A DNA stretch of 64,000 nucleotides from Bog-473 sp963725895 (GTDB lineage: Bacteria; Actinomycetota; Acidimicrobiia; Acidimicrobiales; RAAP-2), in the NCBI GenBank assembly GCA_963725895.1, contig CAVSAJ010000003.1:1178001-1242000 (forward strand), in the 5' to 3' direction. Positions 25,070-35,700 of the stretch are shown one piece after another. The notes under the pieces were generated by a model. That model saw only the letters and a list, made by a program, of their open reading frames with translations. It did not search any database and was not told where the DNA came from. The position numbers and the translations under genes are program-made. The first letter of the stretch is position 1. Every line of letters starts with the position of its first letter.

Positions 25070-28000
25070 GTGAAGAAGGCGTTTAAGAGACTGAGGGAGG
25101 TGGTGAGCGCAGGTCTTGTCGCGCTCGTGATCGCTACCCTCACCTTCGGCGCCGCTCACAACACCCTCCTGCGCCCTGCGGACCCCGAACTGACCCTCAC
25201 GGCGGGTTCGGGTTTCACGATCACGTCGAACATCTACACAACCTCGGCGTGCTCGGGCTCGACAGCTCAGCTTTATCCCGGGACAACCCGGTACATCTGT
25301 TTCAGCGTCCAGAACAACCTTTCGGTTCCCATCACGGTCGGGACAATCGCGATGGCGTTGAGCAACACCCCGCCGACCGGATGCACTGCGGCGGACCTCT
25401 CGCTGCCGACTTTCTCTGGATCGTTGAACGTGCCGGGGAGTGGGTTGGCGACCACGACTGGGTTGCCCATCGGGCTCAAGGACGACGGCCTGCAAAGCCC
25501 CCAATGCGAGAACGAGACCCTTGACTTCTCCTACACGGGCAGCGCGCAATACACCGACTCGACCACCACGACGCTGGCGTCCAGCCCGAATCCCTCGACC
25601 TCGGGCCAGTCAGTCACCTTCACAGCCATGGTGACGGAGACAAACGCCAGCCAGGATCCCTCGGGCAGCCTGACGGGCGGCACTGTGACCTTCAATAGCT
25701 GTGGCGCTGGCAGCACAACGAATAGCTGTGCCACGCCCACAACCACGCTGGGCACGGGGACCATCGCCGCGAACGGTCAGGCCACTTTCAGCACCTCGAC
25801 CCTGGCCATCGGCACCGACCACATCGAAGCGGTCTACGGCGGCTCGGGGACCAATCTCGCTAGCAGCACGTCCAACGTGGTCACTCAGACCGTGAATTCG
25901 GGCGGGACGCTCTCGACCACCTCGGTCCTCACCTCGGCGCCCAACCCGTCGACCTACGGGACCTCGGTCGCCTTCACCGACACGGTCTCGGCCAGCTCGG
26001 GTACTCCCACGGGCTCGGTGACCTTCTACAGCTGCACCACCTCGGCGTGCTCGACCAAGACCGCACTCACCACCAGCGCGGTGACGCTCGGCTCGAGCAA
26101 GGCCACCTACAGCACGTCGACGCTGCCGGTCGGGACCACCTACGTGGAGGCAATCGACACGGGTTCGGGCAACTACGCGGGTTCGACTTCGAACGTGGTG
26201 TCCCAGGTGGTCAACGCGCTCGGCACCACCTCGGTCCTCACCTCGGCGCCCAACCCGTCGACCTACGGGACCTCGGTCGCCTTCACCGACACGGTCTCGG
26301 CCAGCTCGGGTACTCCCACGGGCTCGGTGACCTTCTACAGCTGCACCACCTCGGCGTGCTCGACCAAGACCGCACTCACCACCAGCGCGGTGACGCTCGG
26401 CTCGAGCAAGGCCACCTACAGCACGTCGACGCTGCCGGTCGGGACCACCTACGTGGAGGCAATCGACACGGGTTCGGGCAACTACGCGGGTTCGACTTCG
26501 AACGTGGTGTCCCAGGTGGTCAACGCGCTCGGCACCACCTCGGTCCTCACCTCGGCGCCCAACCCGTCGACCTACGGGACCTCGGTCACCTTCACCGACA
26601 CGGTCTCGGCCAGCTCGGGTACTCCCACGGGCTCGGTGACCTTCTACAGCTGCACCACCTCGGCGTGCTCGACCAAGACCGCACTCACCACCAGCGCGGT
26701 GACGCTCGGCTCGAGCAAGGCCACCTACAGCACGTCGACGCTGCCGGTCGGGACCACCTACGTGGAGGCAATCGACACGGGTTCGGGCAACTACGCGGGT
26801 TCGACTTCGAACGTGGTGTCCCAGGTGGTCAACGCGCTCGGCACCACCTCGGTCCTCACCTCGGCGCCCAACCCGTCGACCTACGGGACCTCGGTCGCCT
26901 TCACCGACACGGTCTCGGCCAGCTCGGGTACTCCCACGGGCTCGGTGACCTTCTACAGCTGCACCACCTCGGCGTGCTCGACCAAGACCGCACTCACCAC
27001 CGCGGTGACGCTCGGCTCGAGCAAGGCCACCTACAGCACGTCGACGCTGCCGGTCGGGACCACCTACGTGGAGGCAATCGACACGGGTTCGGGCAACTAC
27101 GCGGGTTCGACTTCGAACGTGGTGTCCCAGGTGGTCAACGCGCTCGGCACCACCTCGGTCCTCACCTCGGCGCCTAACCCGTCGACCTACGGGACCTCGG
27201 TCACCTTCACCGACACGGTCTCGGCCAGCTCGGGTACTCCCACGGGCTCGGTGACCTTCTACAGCTGCACCACCTCGGCGTGCTCGACCAAGACCGCACT
27301 CACCACCAGCGCGGTGACGCTCGGCTCGAGCAAGGCCACCTACAGCACGTCGACGCTGCCGGTCGGGACCACCTACGTGGAGGCAATCGACACGGGTTCG
27401 GGCAACTACGCGGGTTCGACTTCGAACGTGGTGTCCCAGAGCGTGCTGAGTGTGCCGAGCGTGTGCCCCTCGAGCGGGTACGGCGACCTGATCACGGGGA
27501 CCCCGGGCGACCCCGTCGTCTACGGGACCAATGGCAACGACCTCATCTACGCCGTCGGCGCCAGCTACTGGATCAACGGCTACGCCGGGAATGACTGCAT
27601 CGACGCCGGCGACGGCAGCAACGTGATTTTCGACGGCGATGGCAACGACGGGGTGGCGGCGGGCAACGGCGACAACGCAGTAATCGTCGGCGACGGCAAC
27701 GACAAGGTCAGCCTCGGGAACGGTTCCGATGCCGTCGAGATGGGCAACGGCAACGACGTCGTGACGCTCGGCAACGGCTCCGAGAGCGAGGTCATGGTCG
27801 GCAATGGCACTGACACCGTCACCATCGGCAGTGGGTCGTACAACGAGGTGGATCTGGGCAGCGGCACCGATACCGTGACCGTCACGAGCCCGGGTTCGCA
27901 TGACGACATTGACGGTGGCAACGGCAACGAGACTGTCTACCTCGGCTCGGGCACCTACAACGACTACAGCGGGCAGCCCCACCACACCAACGTCTGTCAC

Positions 28001-28081
28001 GTGCCGTCCTACAACGGGAAGGCGGGGACGGCGGCGGACTATCACGACACCGTCACCAACTGCACGGTGGTTTCGCCATGA
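25070..28081 (+). CDS. Large secreted protein: TasA-like head, Ig-like repeats, RTX-like tail
   Basis: This 1003-residue protein starts at GTG 25070. A signal or anchor segment (VSAGLVALVIATLTFGAAH) precedes a TasA-like region with AQLYPGTTRYICFSVQNN. One divergent Ig-like domain (about 162-280) is followed by five nearly identical 102-103-residue Ig-like repeats (about 281-789; PNPSTYGTSV..FTDTV, PTGSVTFYSC). The C-terminal part (about 815-960) is built of GDGNDxV/GNGSDxV units resembling RTX nonapeptides that bind calcium. The tail has further Cys residues. It is likely an extracellular adhesin or matrix protein. Its stop overlaps the next start (ATGA), the first of three such couplings in this operon. 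Confidence 0.82.
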   Translation: MKKAFKRLREVVSAGLVALVIATLTFGAAHNTLLRPADPELTLTAGSGFTITSNIYTTSACSGSTAQLYPGTTRYICFSVQNNLSVPITVGTIAMALSNTPPTGCTAADLSLPTFSGSLNVPGSGLATTTGLPIGLKDDGLQSPQCENETLDFSYTGSAQYTDSTTTTLASSPNPSTSGQSVTFTAMVTETNASQDPSGSLTGGTVTFNSCGAGSTTNSCATPTTTLGTGTIAANGQATFSTSTLAIGTDHIEAVYGGSGTNLASSTSNVVTQTVNSGGTLSTTSVLTSAPNPSTYGTSVAFTDTVSASSGTPTGSVTFYSCTTSACSTKTALTTSAVTLGSSKATYSTSTLPVGTTYVEAIDTGSGNYAGSTSNVVSQVVNALGTTSVLTSAPNPSTYGTSVAFTDTVSASSGTPTGSVTFYSCTTSACSTKTALTTSAVTLGSSKATYSTSTLPVGTTYVEAIDTGSGNYAGSTSNVVSQVVNALGTTSVLTSAPNPSTYGTSVTFTDTVSASSGTPTGSVTFYSCTTSACSTKTALTTSAVTLGSSKATYSTSTLPVGTTYVEAIDTGSGNYAGSTSNVVSQVVNALGTTSVLTSAPNPSTYGTSVAFTDTVSASSGTPTGSVTFYSCTTSACSTKTALTTAVTLGSSKATYSTSTLPVGTTYVEAIDTGSGNYAGSTSNVVSQVVNALGTTSVLTSAPNPSTYGTSVTFTDTVSASSGTPTGSVTFYSCTTSACSTKTALTTSAVTLGSSKATYSTSTLPVGTTYVEAIDTGSGNYAGSTSNVVSQSVLSVPSVCPSSGYGDLITGTPGDPVVYGTNGNDLIYAVGASYWINGYAGNDCIDAGDGSNVIFDGDGNDGVAAGNGDNAVIVGDGNDKVSLGNGSDAVEMGNGNDVVTLGNGSESEVMVGNGTDTVTIGSGSYNEVDLGSGTDTVTVTSPGSHDDIDGGNGNETVYLGSGTYNDYSGQPHHTNVCHVPSYNGKAGTAADYHDTVTNCTVVSP
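25912..27437 (+). repeat. Five near-identical ~309-bp tandem repeats
   Basis: Units begin near 25913, 26222, 26531, 26840 and 27146. The period is 309 bp (103 codons) except for the fourth unit, which lacks one codon (306 bp). Copies differ at only a few positions, such as an Ala/Thr codon in GTSV(A/T)F. Such low divergence shows recent duplication or ongoing gene conversion. The array encodes the Ig-like repeats of the large secreted protein and is a likely site of copy-number variation and misassembly. Confidence 0.95.
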
Positions 28082-28569
28082 GGCGCCCTGGGTTTGTTGT
28101 CCGGCGCCGGCGCCTGGTCGCCCTACTGACCGCCGCTGCCGTCCTGGCTGTCGGGGGAGCCGTGTGGGCGTACTTCACGACCTCGGGATCGGGCGCTGGA
28201 CACGGATCGACCGGAACGATGAGCACGGTGACCCTCAACGCGACGGCCGGGACGGCCTCGACGCCGCTCTACCCCGGCGGGACCGGAGACGTGAGCCTTG
28301 AAGTGAACAATCCCAATGCCTATGCCGTGACGCTCGTGAGCGTGGCGCTCAAGACCGGCGGAACGATTACAGCTGATGCAGGCCACTCGGGCTGCACGAC
28401 GACGGGAGTGACCTTCGCCAACCAGACCGGGCTATCGACCACGATCCCCGCGGGCGCCAGCGCCGACAGGATCGACTTGGCCGGTGCCGTGTCGATGAAC
28501 TCATCGTCATTGAACGCATGCCAGGGGGCAACCTTCTCGATACCCGTCACGATCACGGTGCAGAAGTGA
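28078..28569 (+). CDS. Exported TasA/camelysin-like protein
   Basis: A 163-residue protein whose ATG overlaps the preceding stop. After a very basic N-terminus, LVALLTAAAVLAVGGAVWAYF ends in the A-Y-F-T pattern of SipW-cognate signals. The mature domain has LYPGGTGDVSLEVNNPN, then GCTTTGVTF, and closes with NACQGATFSIPVTITVQ. The LYPG and ACQG landmarks and the spacing match the protein at 24304-24864, so the two are paralogues despite low overall identity. I infer a fibre or matrix subunit. Its own stop overlaps the next start (TGATG). Confidence 0.75.
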   Translation: MRRPGFVVRRRRLVALLTAAAVLAVGGAVWAYFTTSGSGAGHGSTGTMSTVTLNATAGTASTPLYPGGTGDVSLEVNNPNAYAVTLVSVALKTGGTITADAGHSGCTTTGVTFANQTGLSTTIPAGASADRIDLAGAVSMNSSSLNACQGATFSIPVTITVQK

Positions 28570-29738
28570 TGAGCCGGCACACCGCCACTCACGCCGCCGC
28601 TGGGACGAGAAGGTCTCGTTCCCGGCTATTCGTTGGAGCGCTCGCGATCGTGGTCACCCTCGGTGCATTGGCGGGGGTGGCCTTCGCCTTCTGGCAGTCG
28701 ACGGACGGCTCCAACCCGGCGGCTGCGTGGGCCACGAGTCTGCTGGCGCCCAGCGCCAGTGCCTCGGAGGCGTCGGCGACCTCGGTGAACATCAGCTGGT
28801 CCAATCCGAGCGGCCAGCCCCCCGGCACTGAGTATCTCGTCCAGAGGACGAGCCCCAGCTCCGCGACGGTTTGCACCACGACGGGCTCCCAGATCGGCAA
28901 TACCGGCACTTCTGACCTCTGTCAGGACAGCGGCCTCTCACCAGCCACCGCCTACAGCTACTCGGTTAGCGCAGTGCTCGGCAACTGGCAATCGACTGCA
29001 GCGACAACCACGTTCACCACAATGGCGGTCAAAATCTCGAGCCCGACCAGCGGTACGACCTTCGGCTCCAACTGGAGTGGCTCGATCAGCGGCACATCCT
29101 CTCCTGCGTCGGGGACCGCTATCTCGACCGTCACGGTGTCGATCCAACAAGGAAGCGGCGGCTGCTGGTCTGGCACAGGGAACTCGTGGACGGCTCTCTG
29201 CCCGTCCTATGTCGCGACCACGGGCACGGTGAGCAACTGGACGCTGAGCCTGCCCGTCGGCGACTTGAACTCAGTCAACACCTACGACGTGACCGCACAG
29301 GTCACGGACTCGTCTGGCAGCGCGGCTACCGCGACCTCGTCGTTCACGTACAACGCGAGCCCACCGGTCCCGAGTCCCCCGACGGTGAGCGCTCAACATA
29401 CGTACGCCAATGGGACGGTGACGTGGACCAACGGCCAGAGCGTGGGCCTGAGCGACACGGTGGCTCCCGGAGCCGGGACCGTGAACGCTGTGTCCTACTA
29501 CTGGTGCACCACTGCGAGCTGCAACAGCTCGGTGGGAACGCTGATCGGGACCTCAACGAATGGCGGGCCTACCTGGTCGGAACCTTGGAGCAGCCTCCCG
29601 ACGAGCGACGGCGTCTATTACGTCGTGGCGGTAGCGACCGATTCGTTGTCGGACACCGGTACCTCGACCGCGGCTGAGGTCGGAATCGACACCACGCCGC
29701 CAGCTGTTTCCACTCCGAGCGTGAACGGACAGGCCTGA
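28569..29738 (+). CDS. Exported Ig/fibronectin-like domain protein
   Basis: A 389-residue protein. The signal ALAIVVTLGALAGVAFAFW has the A-F-W ending related to SipW-cognate signals. Residues ~60-150 look like a fibronectin type III domain (SASEASATSVNISWSNPS, GLSPATAYSYSVSAV). Two Ig-like domains follow (SPTSGTTFGSNWSG..; then PTVSAQHTYANGTVTWTNGQ), and the protein ends in TTPPAVSTPSVNGQA. The SNWSGSI segment recurs in the next gene. There is no anchor, so it is released or held by partners. The start ATG 28569 overlaps the previous TGA, and its own TGA overlaps the next ATG. Confidence 0.75.
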   Translation: MSRHTATHAAAGTRRSRSRLFVGALAIVVTLGALAGVAFAFWQSTDGSNPAAAWATSLLAPSASASEASATSVNISWSNPSGQPPGTEYLVQRTSPSSATVCTTTGSQIGNTGTSDLCQDSGLSPATAYSYSVSAVLGNWQSTAATTTFTTMAVKISSPTSGTTFGSNWSGSISGTSSPASGTAISTVTVSIQQGSGGCWSGTGNSWTALCPSYVATTGTVSNWTLSLPVGDLNSVNTYDVTAQVTDSSGSAATATSSFTYNASPPVPSPPTVSAQHTYANGTVTWTNGQSVGLSDTVAPGAGTVNAVSYYWCTTASCNSSVGTLIGTSTNGGPTWSEPWSSLPTSDGVYYVVAVATDSLSDTGTSTAAEVGIDTTPPAVSTPSVNGQA

Positions 29739-32700
29739 TGCAACGCCACCGACCTTTGCACGTCACGTCTGCCCGCCTTGCGGGTCGAACACGGTGGGCT
29801 GTCCGCATCGCCGCCGCGCTGGCCGTGATGGCTGGGACCTTGAGCCTGCTCGTCGGAACCGCATCTGCCGCGAGTCCTGCCATTACGAGTGCCGATACCG
29901 CCAATTTCGGCGTGGGAGCCTCCGGCACGTTCACGGTGACTGCGACCGGCTCTCCAAGCCCCACCCTCTCCGAATCTGGGGCCCTTCCCACGGGCGTGAC
30001 CTTCACCCCCTCAACCGGCGTCCTCGCGGGGACTCCGGCTTCAGGCACCTCGGGCGTCTACGTCCTCACCATCACGGCCACGAGTACCGCGGGCACAGCC
30101 ACGCAGACCTTCGACCTCAACGTGTGGACCTCGGCACCCGCGTGCGGCGCATGGGACTCGATCACAGCGCCGTCGGGCGCGGCATCGGCTTCCTTCACAA
30201 TGTCTGGAGCCGGTGGTGGTGGCGGCGGTTTCGGCGGGACCGGGGCCGCCGGGGCAGGCGGCGCGGGGGAATTGGTGAACGCGACTTACACCGTCACCAG
30301 CGGCCAGACGCTTTGGCTTGAGATCGGCTGCGGCGGTGGAGGCGGTGCCGACGGTACTGGAACGGGTCACACGACTTTGAGTGGGGGAGGGACGGGCGGG
30401 ACCGGCTTTATCGCAGGCGGGCTGGGCGGGGGCTGGTACACGAACGGGACCGGCTTCTACGCCGGAGCCGGAGGCGGTGGCGGAGCGCCAACGGTTGTCT
30501 GCGTCCAGCCCACATCGGGTGGGTCTACGAACTGTGGGAGCGGAGACACCGAGCTTTCGATCGCCGCGGGCGGCGGTGGTGGTGGAGGCACCACGTGTAG
30601 CGACAACGCCGGGGCGGGAGGTCAGGCCGGGGGGGGATCGAGCCTGAGTGGCACGGGCTACACCGGGGACGCTGGTGCCGCTGGAGGGAATGAGCAATCC
30701 GGCGGAAATGGCACAGTCGGCGGCAGCGGTGGCACGACGACCGGTGGCGCCGGGGGCAAATACGGATCCAACAACTCGGCAGGCACTGGCGGAACCGGCG
30801 GCGCGTCGCCGACTGGTACCGGTGGAGCCGGTGGAGCACAAGCTAACTCGGGGAGCAAGGACTACGGCACCGGTGGTGGCGGCGGTGGTGGTGGCTGGAC
30901 CGGCGGCGGCGGCGGCGGCGCCAACAGTTGCACCGGCTCGGACGGCGGCTCCGGGGGTGGCGGTGCTGGTGCCTCGTGGGCCACCACCACCACAGGTGGA
31001 ACGGGCATCTCGTTCACCACGCAGAGCGGGACCAGCACGGCATGCGGCGAGACCACCGGGGTCGGTTCGAGCTTGGCGGGTGGCCTGGGTGGCGCTGTCG
31101 GTACGGGGAACGGCGCCAACGCATACGCGGGTTGTGCGGGAAACATCACGCTGACTTGGGCGGTCACGGTCAAGGCCAGCCCAACTTTGACCACAACTGG
31201 TCCGGGCACTGGCGCAATCGGTACGACCATCGCCAGCACTGCCATCTCGGCCGCCTTGGCCGCGGGATCCAGCCCGACCGGCACCATTACCTTCAGCGTC
31301 TTCGGGCCTGGAAGCGAGCCCAGCAGCTGCACGTCCGGCGGGACCTCTGTTGGGACGACGACGTCGGTGTCCGGTAACGCCACATACCATCCGAGTGCCG
31401 GGTTCACCCCGAGCGCCGCCGGCGACTACTGGTGGTACGCGTCGTACACGGGCGACGGGAACAACAACGCTGCTGTGTCCGCGTGTGGATCGGGTATGTC
31501 GGAGACCGTGGTGGCGATGTCATCGCCGACTCTGAGCGTCGCCGCTCCGAGCACTGGCTATGTCAACACGGCTATCTCGGCCAGCTCGATCGCCGCCACC
31601 CTGACCGGCTCCTCGGGCAGCAACGACACTGACACCATCACCTTCACCGTCTTTGGCCCTCAGTCCTCGGCTCCGACCAGCTGTTCTTCGGGCGGTACGA
31701 ACGTGGGCACTGCCATTCCGACGGGTGACGGCACGTACGCCTCTTCAGGTTCTTTCACTCCAAGCCACACCGGGGACTACTGGTGGTACGTGTCGTCGCC
31801 ATCTGACGGCAACAACAATGCCGCGGCCAGCGCATGCCCACCAGCCGTCGAAACGGTCGTGAGCGTGTTGGTCCAAAACGGTGCCACTCTCACCGACTCC
31901 GCCAGCGACGCCGGCTCGGGGGTCGCTTCGGTCACCTACTACTACTGCCCGTCAACGAACTTCACCAACCTGACGTGTACGTCGAACACGCCGTGGACCT
32001 TCATCGGGACCTCTTCGAACGCATCTCCGTACACGGTCACCTGGACGGGCCAGCCGGTCAACGGGGACTACGTGGTCGTCGCCGTCGGCACGGACAACGT
32101 GATGAACTCTGATAGCTCCGCGAGCGGTTCGACTGAGGTAACGGTGAGCAACTTCAGTCCGTCCGTCACCGTTACCTACCCGGTCGCTGGAACCACCTAC
32201 GGGGCCAACTGGAGCGGGTCGATCACCGCCACCGCGTCTTCCAACGACGGGCCGGGGACATCCATCTCCAGGGCAGCGGTCCAGATCGAGGACACGACGA
32301 CCTCGCAGTACTGGAATGGGACCACCTCGTCCTGGCAGTCGAGCTCGATCTACAACGCGGCCAGCGGTGGTTCACCGTGGACCTACGCCTTCTCAGCCGT
32401 GAACTTCAGCGATGGTCACAGTTACTCGGTCACCGCTCAGGCCACCGACAGCATCGGGAACAGTGGCACCAGCACCGCCGTGACCTTCACGTACAAGGGC
32501 ACGGCCACCGACGCGGTCACCTCCTCGTCGAACCCGACCACGGTCGGCACAGCGGTCACCTACACCGCCACCGTGAGCGGCAGTGGGGTCACGCCGACCG
32601 GATCGGTCACCTTCGAGAGCGGCGGCACCGCCATCACCAGCTGCGGCTCCAGCGGCGTCGTCTCCTTGACCAGCGGCGTGGCCACCTGCACGGTGACCTA

Positions 32701-35700
32701 CACCTCGACCTCGGGGTCCCCGCTCTCGATCACGGCCCCGTACTCGGGCGACTCCAACTACGGCTCGGCCACCGGCAACACCGTGTCCGAGACGATCAAC
32801 AAGGGCACGGCCACCGACGCGGTCACCTCCTCGTCGAACCCGACCACGGTCGGCACAGCGGTCACCTACACCGCCACCGTGAGCGGCAGTGGGGTCACGC
32901 CGACCGGATCGGTCACCTTCAAGAGCGGCGGCACCGCCATCACCAGCTGCGGCTCCAGCGGCGTCGTCTCCTTGACCAGCGGCGTGGCCACCTGCACGGT
33001 GACCTACACCTCGACCTCGGGGTCCCCGCTCTCGATCACGGCCCCGTACTCGGGCGACTCCAACTACGGCTCGGCCACCGGCAACACCGTGTCCGAGACG
33101 ATCAACAAGGGCACGGCCACCGACGCGGTCACCTCCTCGTCGAACCCGACCACGGTCGGCACAGCGGTCACCTACACCGCCACCGTGAGCGGCAGTGGGG
33201 TCACGCCGACCGGATCGGTCACCTTCAAGAGCGGCGGCACCGCCATCACCAGCTGCGGCTCCAGCGGCGTCGTCTCCTTGACCAGCGGCGTGGCCACCTG
33301 CACGGTGACCTACACCTCGACCTCGGGGTCCCCGCTCTCGATCACGGCCCCGTACTCGGGCGACTCCAACTACGGCTCGGCCACCGGCAACACCGTGTCC
33401 GAGACGATCAACAAGGGCACGGCCACCGACGCGGTCACCTCCTCGTCGAACCCGACCACGGTCGGCACAGCGGTCACCTACACCGCCACCGTGAGCGGCA
33501 GTGGGGTCACGCCGACCGGATCGGTCACCTTCGAGAGCGGCGGCACCGCCATCACCAGCTGCGGCTCCAGCGGCGTCGTCTCCTTGACCAGCGGCGTGGC
33601 CACCTGCACGGTGACCTACACCTCGACCTCGGGGTCCCCGCTCTCGATCACGGCCCCGTACTCGGGCGACTCCAACTACGGCTCGGCCACCGGCAACACC
33701 GTGTCCGAGACGATCAACAAGGGCACGGCCACCGACGCGGTCACCTCCTCGTCGAACCCGACCACGGTCGGCACAGCGGTCACCTACACCGCCACCGTGA
33801 GCGGCAGTGGGGTCACGCCGACCGGATCGGTCACCTTCGAGAGCGGCGGCACCGCCATCACCAGCTGCGGCTCCAGCGGCGTCGTCTCCTTGACCAGCGG
33901 CGTGGCCACCTGCACGGTGACCTACACCTCGACCTCGGGGTCCCCGCTCTCGATCACGGCCCCGTACTCGGGCGACTCCAACTACGGCTCGGCCACCGGC
34001 AACACCGTGTCCGAGACGATCAACAAGGGCACGGCCACCGACGCGGTCACCTCCTCGTCGAACCCGACCACGGTCGGCACAGCGGTCACCTACACCGCCA
34101 CCGTGAGCGGCAGTGGGGTCACGCCGACCGGATCGGTCACCTTCGAGAGCGGCGGCACCGCCATCACCAGCTGCGGCTCCAGCGGCGTCGTCTCCTTGAC
34201 CAGCGGCGTGGCCACCTGCACGGTGACCTACACCTCGACCTCGGGGTCCCCGCTCTCGATCACGGCCCCGTACTCGGGCGACTCCAACTACGGCTCGGCC
34301 ACCGGCAACACCGTGTCCGAGACGATCAACAAGGGCACGGCCACCGACGCGGTCACCTCCTCGTCGAACCCGACCACGGTCGGCACAGCGGTCACCTACA
34401 CCGCCACCGTGAGCGGCAGTGGGGTCACGCCGACCGGATCGGTCACCTTCAAGAGCGGCGGCAGCGCCATCACCAGCTGCGGCTCCAGCGGCGTCGTCTC
34501 CTTGACCAGCGGCGTGGCCACCTGCACGGTGACCTACACCTCGACCTCGGGGTCCCCGCTCTCGATCACGGCCCCGTACTCGGGCGACTCCAACTACGGC
34601 TCGGCCACCGGCAACACCGTGTCCGAGACGATCAACGGCGCAGGCGAGATGGCTGTGTCGCCCACCGTCGTGACCACTTCGTCATCTGACGAGATGGTCT
34701 TCACCTTCACCAATAACAGTGGCACGGCCCTCCCTTCAGGCTCGACGGTCCAAGTCACTGTGCCGACCTCGTCAGGTTGGACGGCGCCAAGCTCGACGAA
34801 CACGACAGTGTCTGGAGGGACCGGGTGCAGCGCAACAGTGTCTTCCTCGAGCCCGAACATCACCGTGACGATGAGCAGTGGCTGTGGCGTCAACGACTCG
34901 TTCACCCTCGACTATGGAACGAGCGGCCACCAGGTGACGGCCCCGAGTGCCGCTACCACGTCTACCTTCACGACGGAGACCAAATTTGGCTCCAGTGGGA
35001 CTCTCTCCGCCATCGCCACACAGCCAACGGTGACCGTGGTCAACAACATCACGCACGTCCAGGACAGCGACTCGACTCTGACCACGAATGGCACCAGCGA
35101 GACCGTGCAGTTGTCCAACACGATCACCGCGGGCGACACACTTGTCCTGGTGGCTGACGTCGGGAACAACAGTGCCACCGGCTATGTGAGCGGAGTGTCC
35201 GGCGGCGGCGTCAGCACCGGCGGCTGGAGCGAAGCGGCAAGCACCGGTGGTTCGACGACCTACGGTGACTCCGAGATCTGGTACGGACCGGTCTCTACCA
35301 CCGAAACCAGCTCGGCGGGCAGAACAATCACCGTGACCCTCAATGCGTCGAACACCGGTGTCTTCGACGTGTCGGAGTGGTCGGGCATCGCCGGCCTGGA
35401 TTCGTCGGCGACCTGTGGGAGCACCGAGACCGCCGGAAACGCCACCGGGTGTGGCGACGTTGGTTTCGGCAAGAGTGTGAGCGCGAGCACGATCGACCCC
35501 ACGGGGAGTTACGAACTGCTCATCTCCGGTGCCAGCGTGCAACGCACCGCCTCGGAAACCACTGCCAGCCCCTTCGTCACGCTCAGCGCACTCCCGGCGA
35601 GCGATTCCAGCGAGGAAGGGTTCGGGGCGTACCTCGTCGACTCCAGCTCGAGCGCTACCTCGACGACGTGGACCGAGACCAGCAGTTCAGATTTCGCCGC

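Noticed and set aside
25912..27437. Regular direct repeats as a possible CRISPR array
   Set aside because: The repeats are about 309 bp with no unique spacers, translate cleanly as Ig-like domains, and no cas gene is nearby.
25610..28045. 811-codon open frame on the minus strand opposite the Ig-repeat gene
   Set aside because: It is the mirror of a codon-biased tandem repeat; the product is a periodic Arg/His/Gly-rich string with no domain. The plus-strand frame has the signal peptide and Ig-like domains.
32377..34689. 770-codon plus-strand frame overlapping the seven 306-bp repeats
   Set aside because: It is an out-of-frame reading of the repeat array (His/Arg/Leu-rich repeats). It lacks a ribosome-binding site and lies wholly inside the 1995-residue gene.
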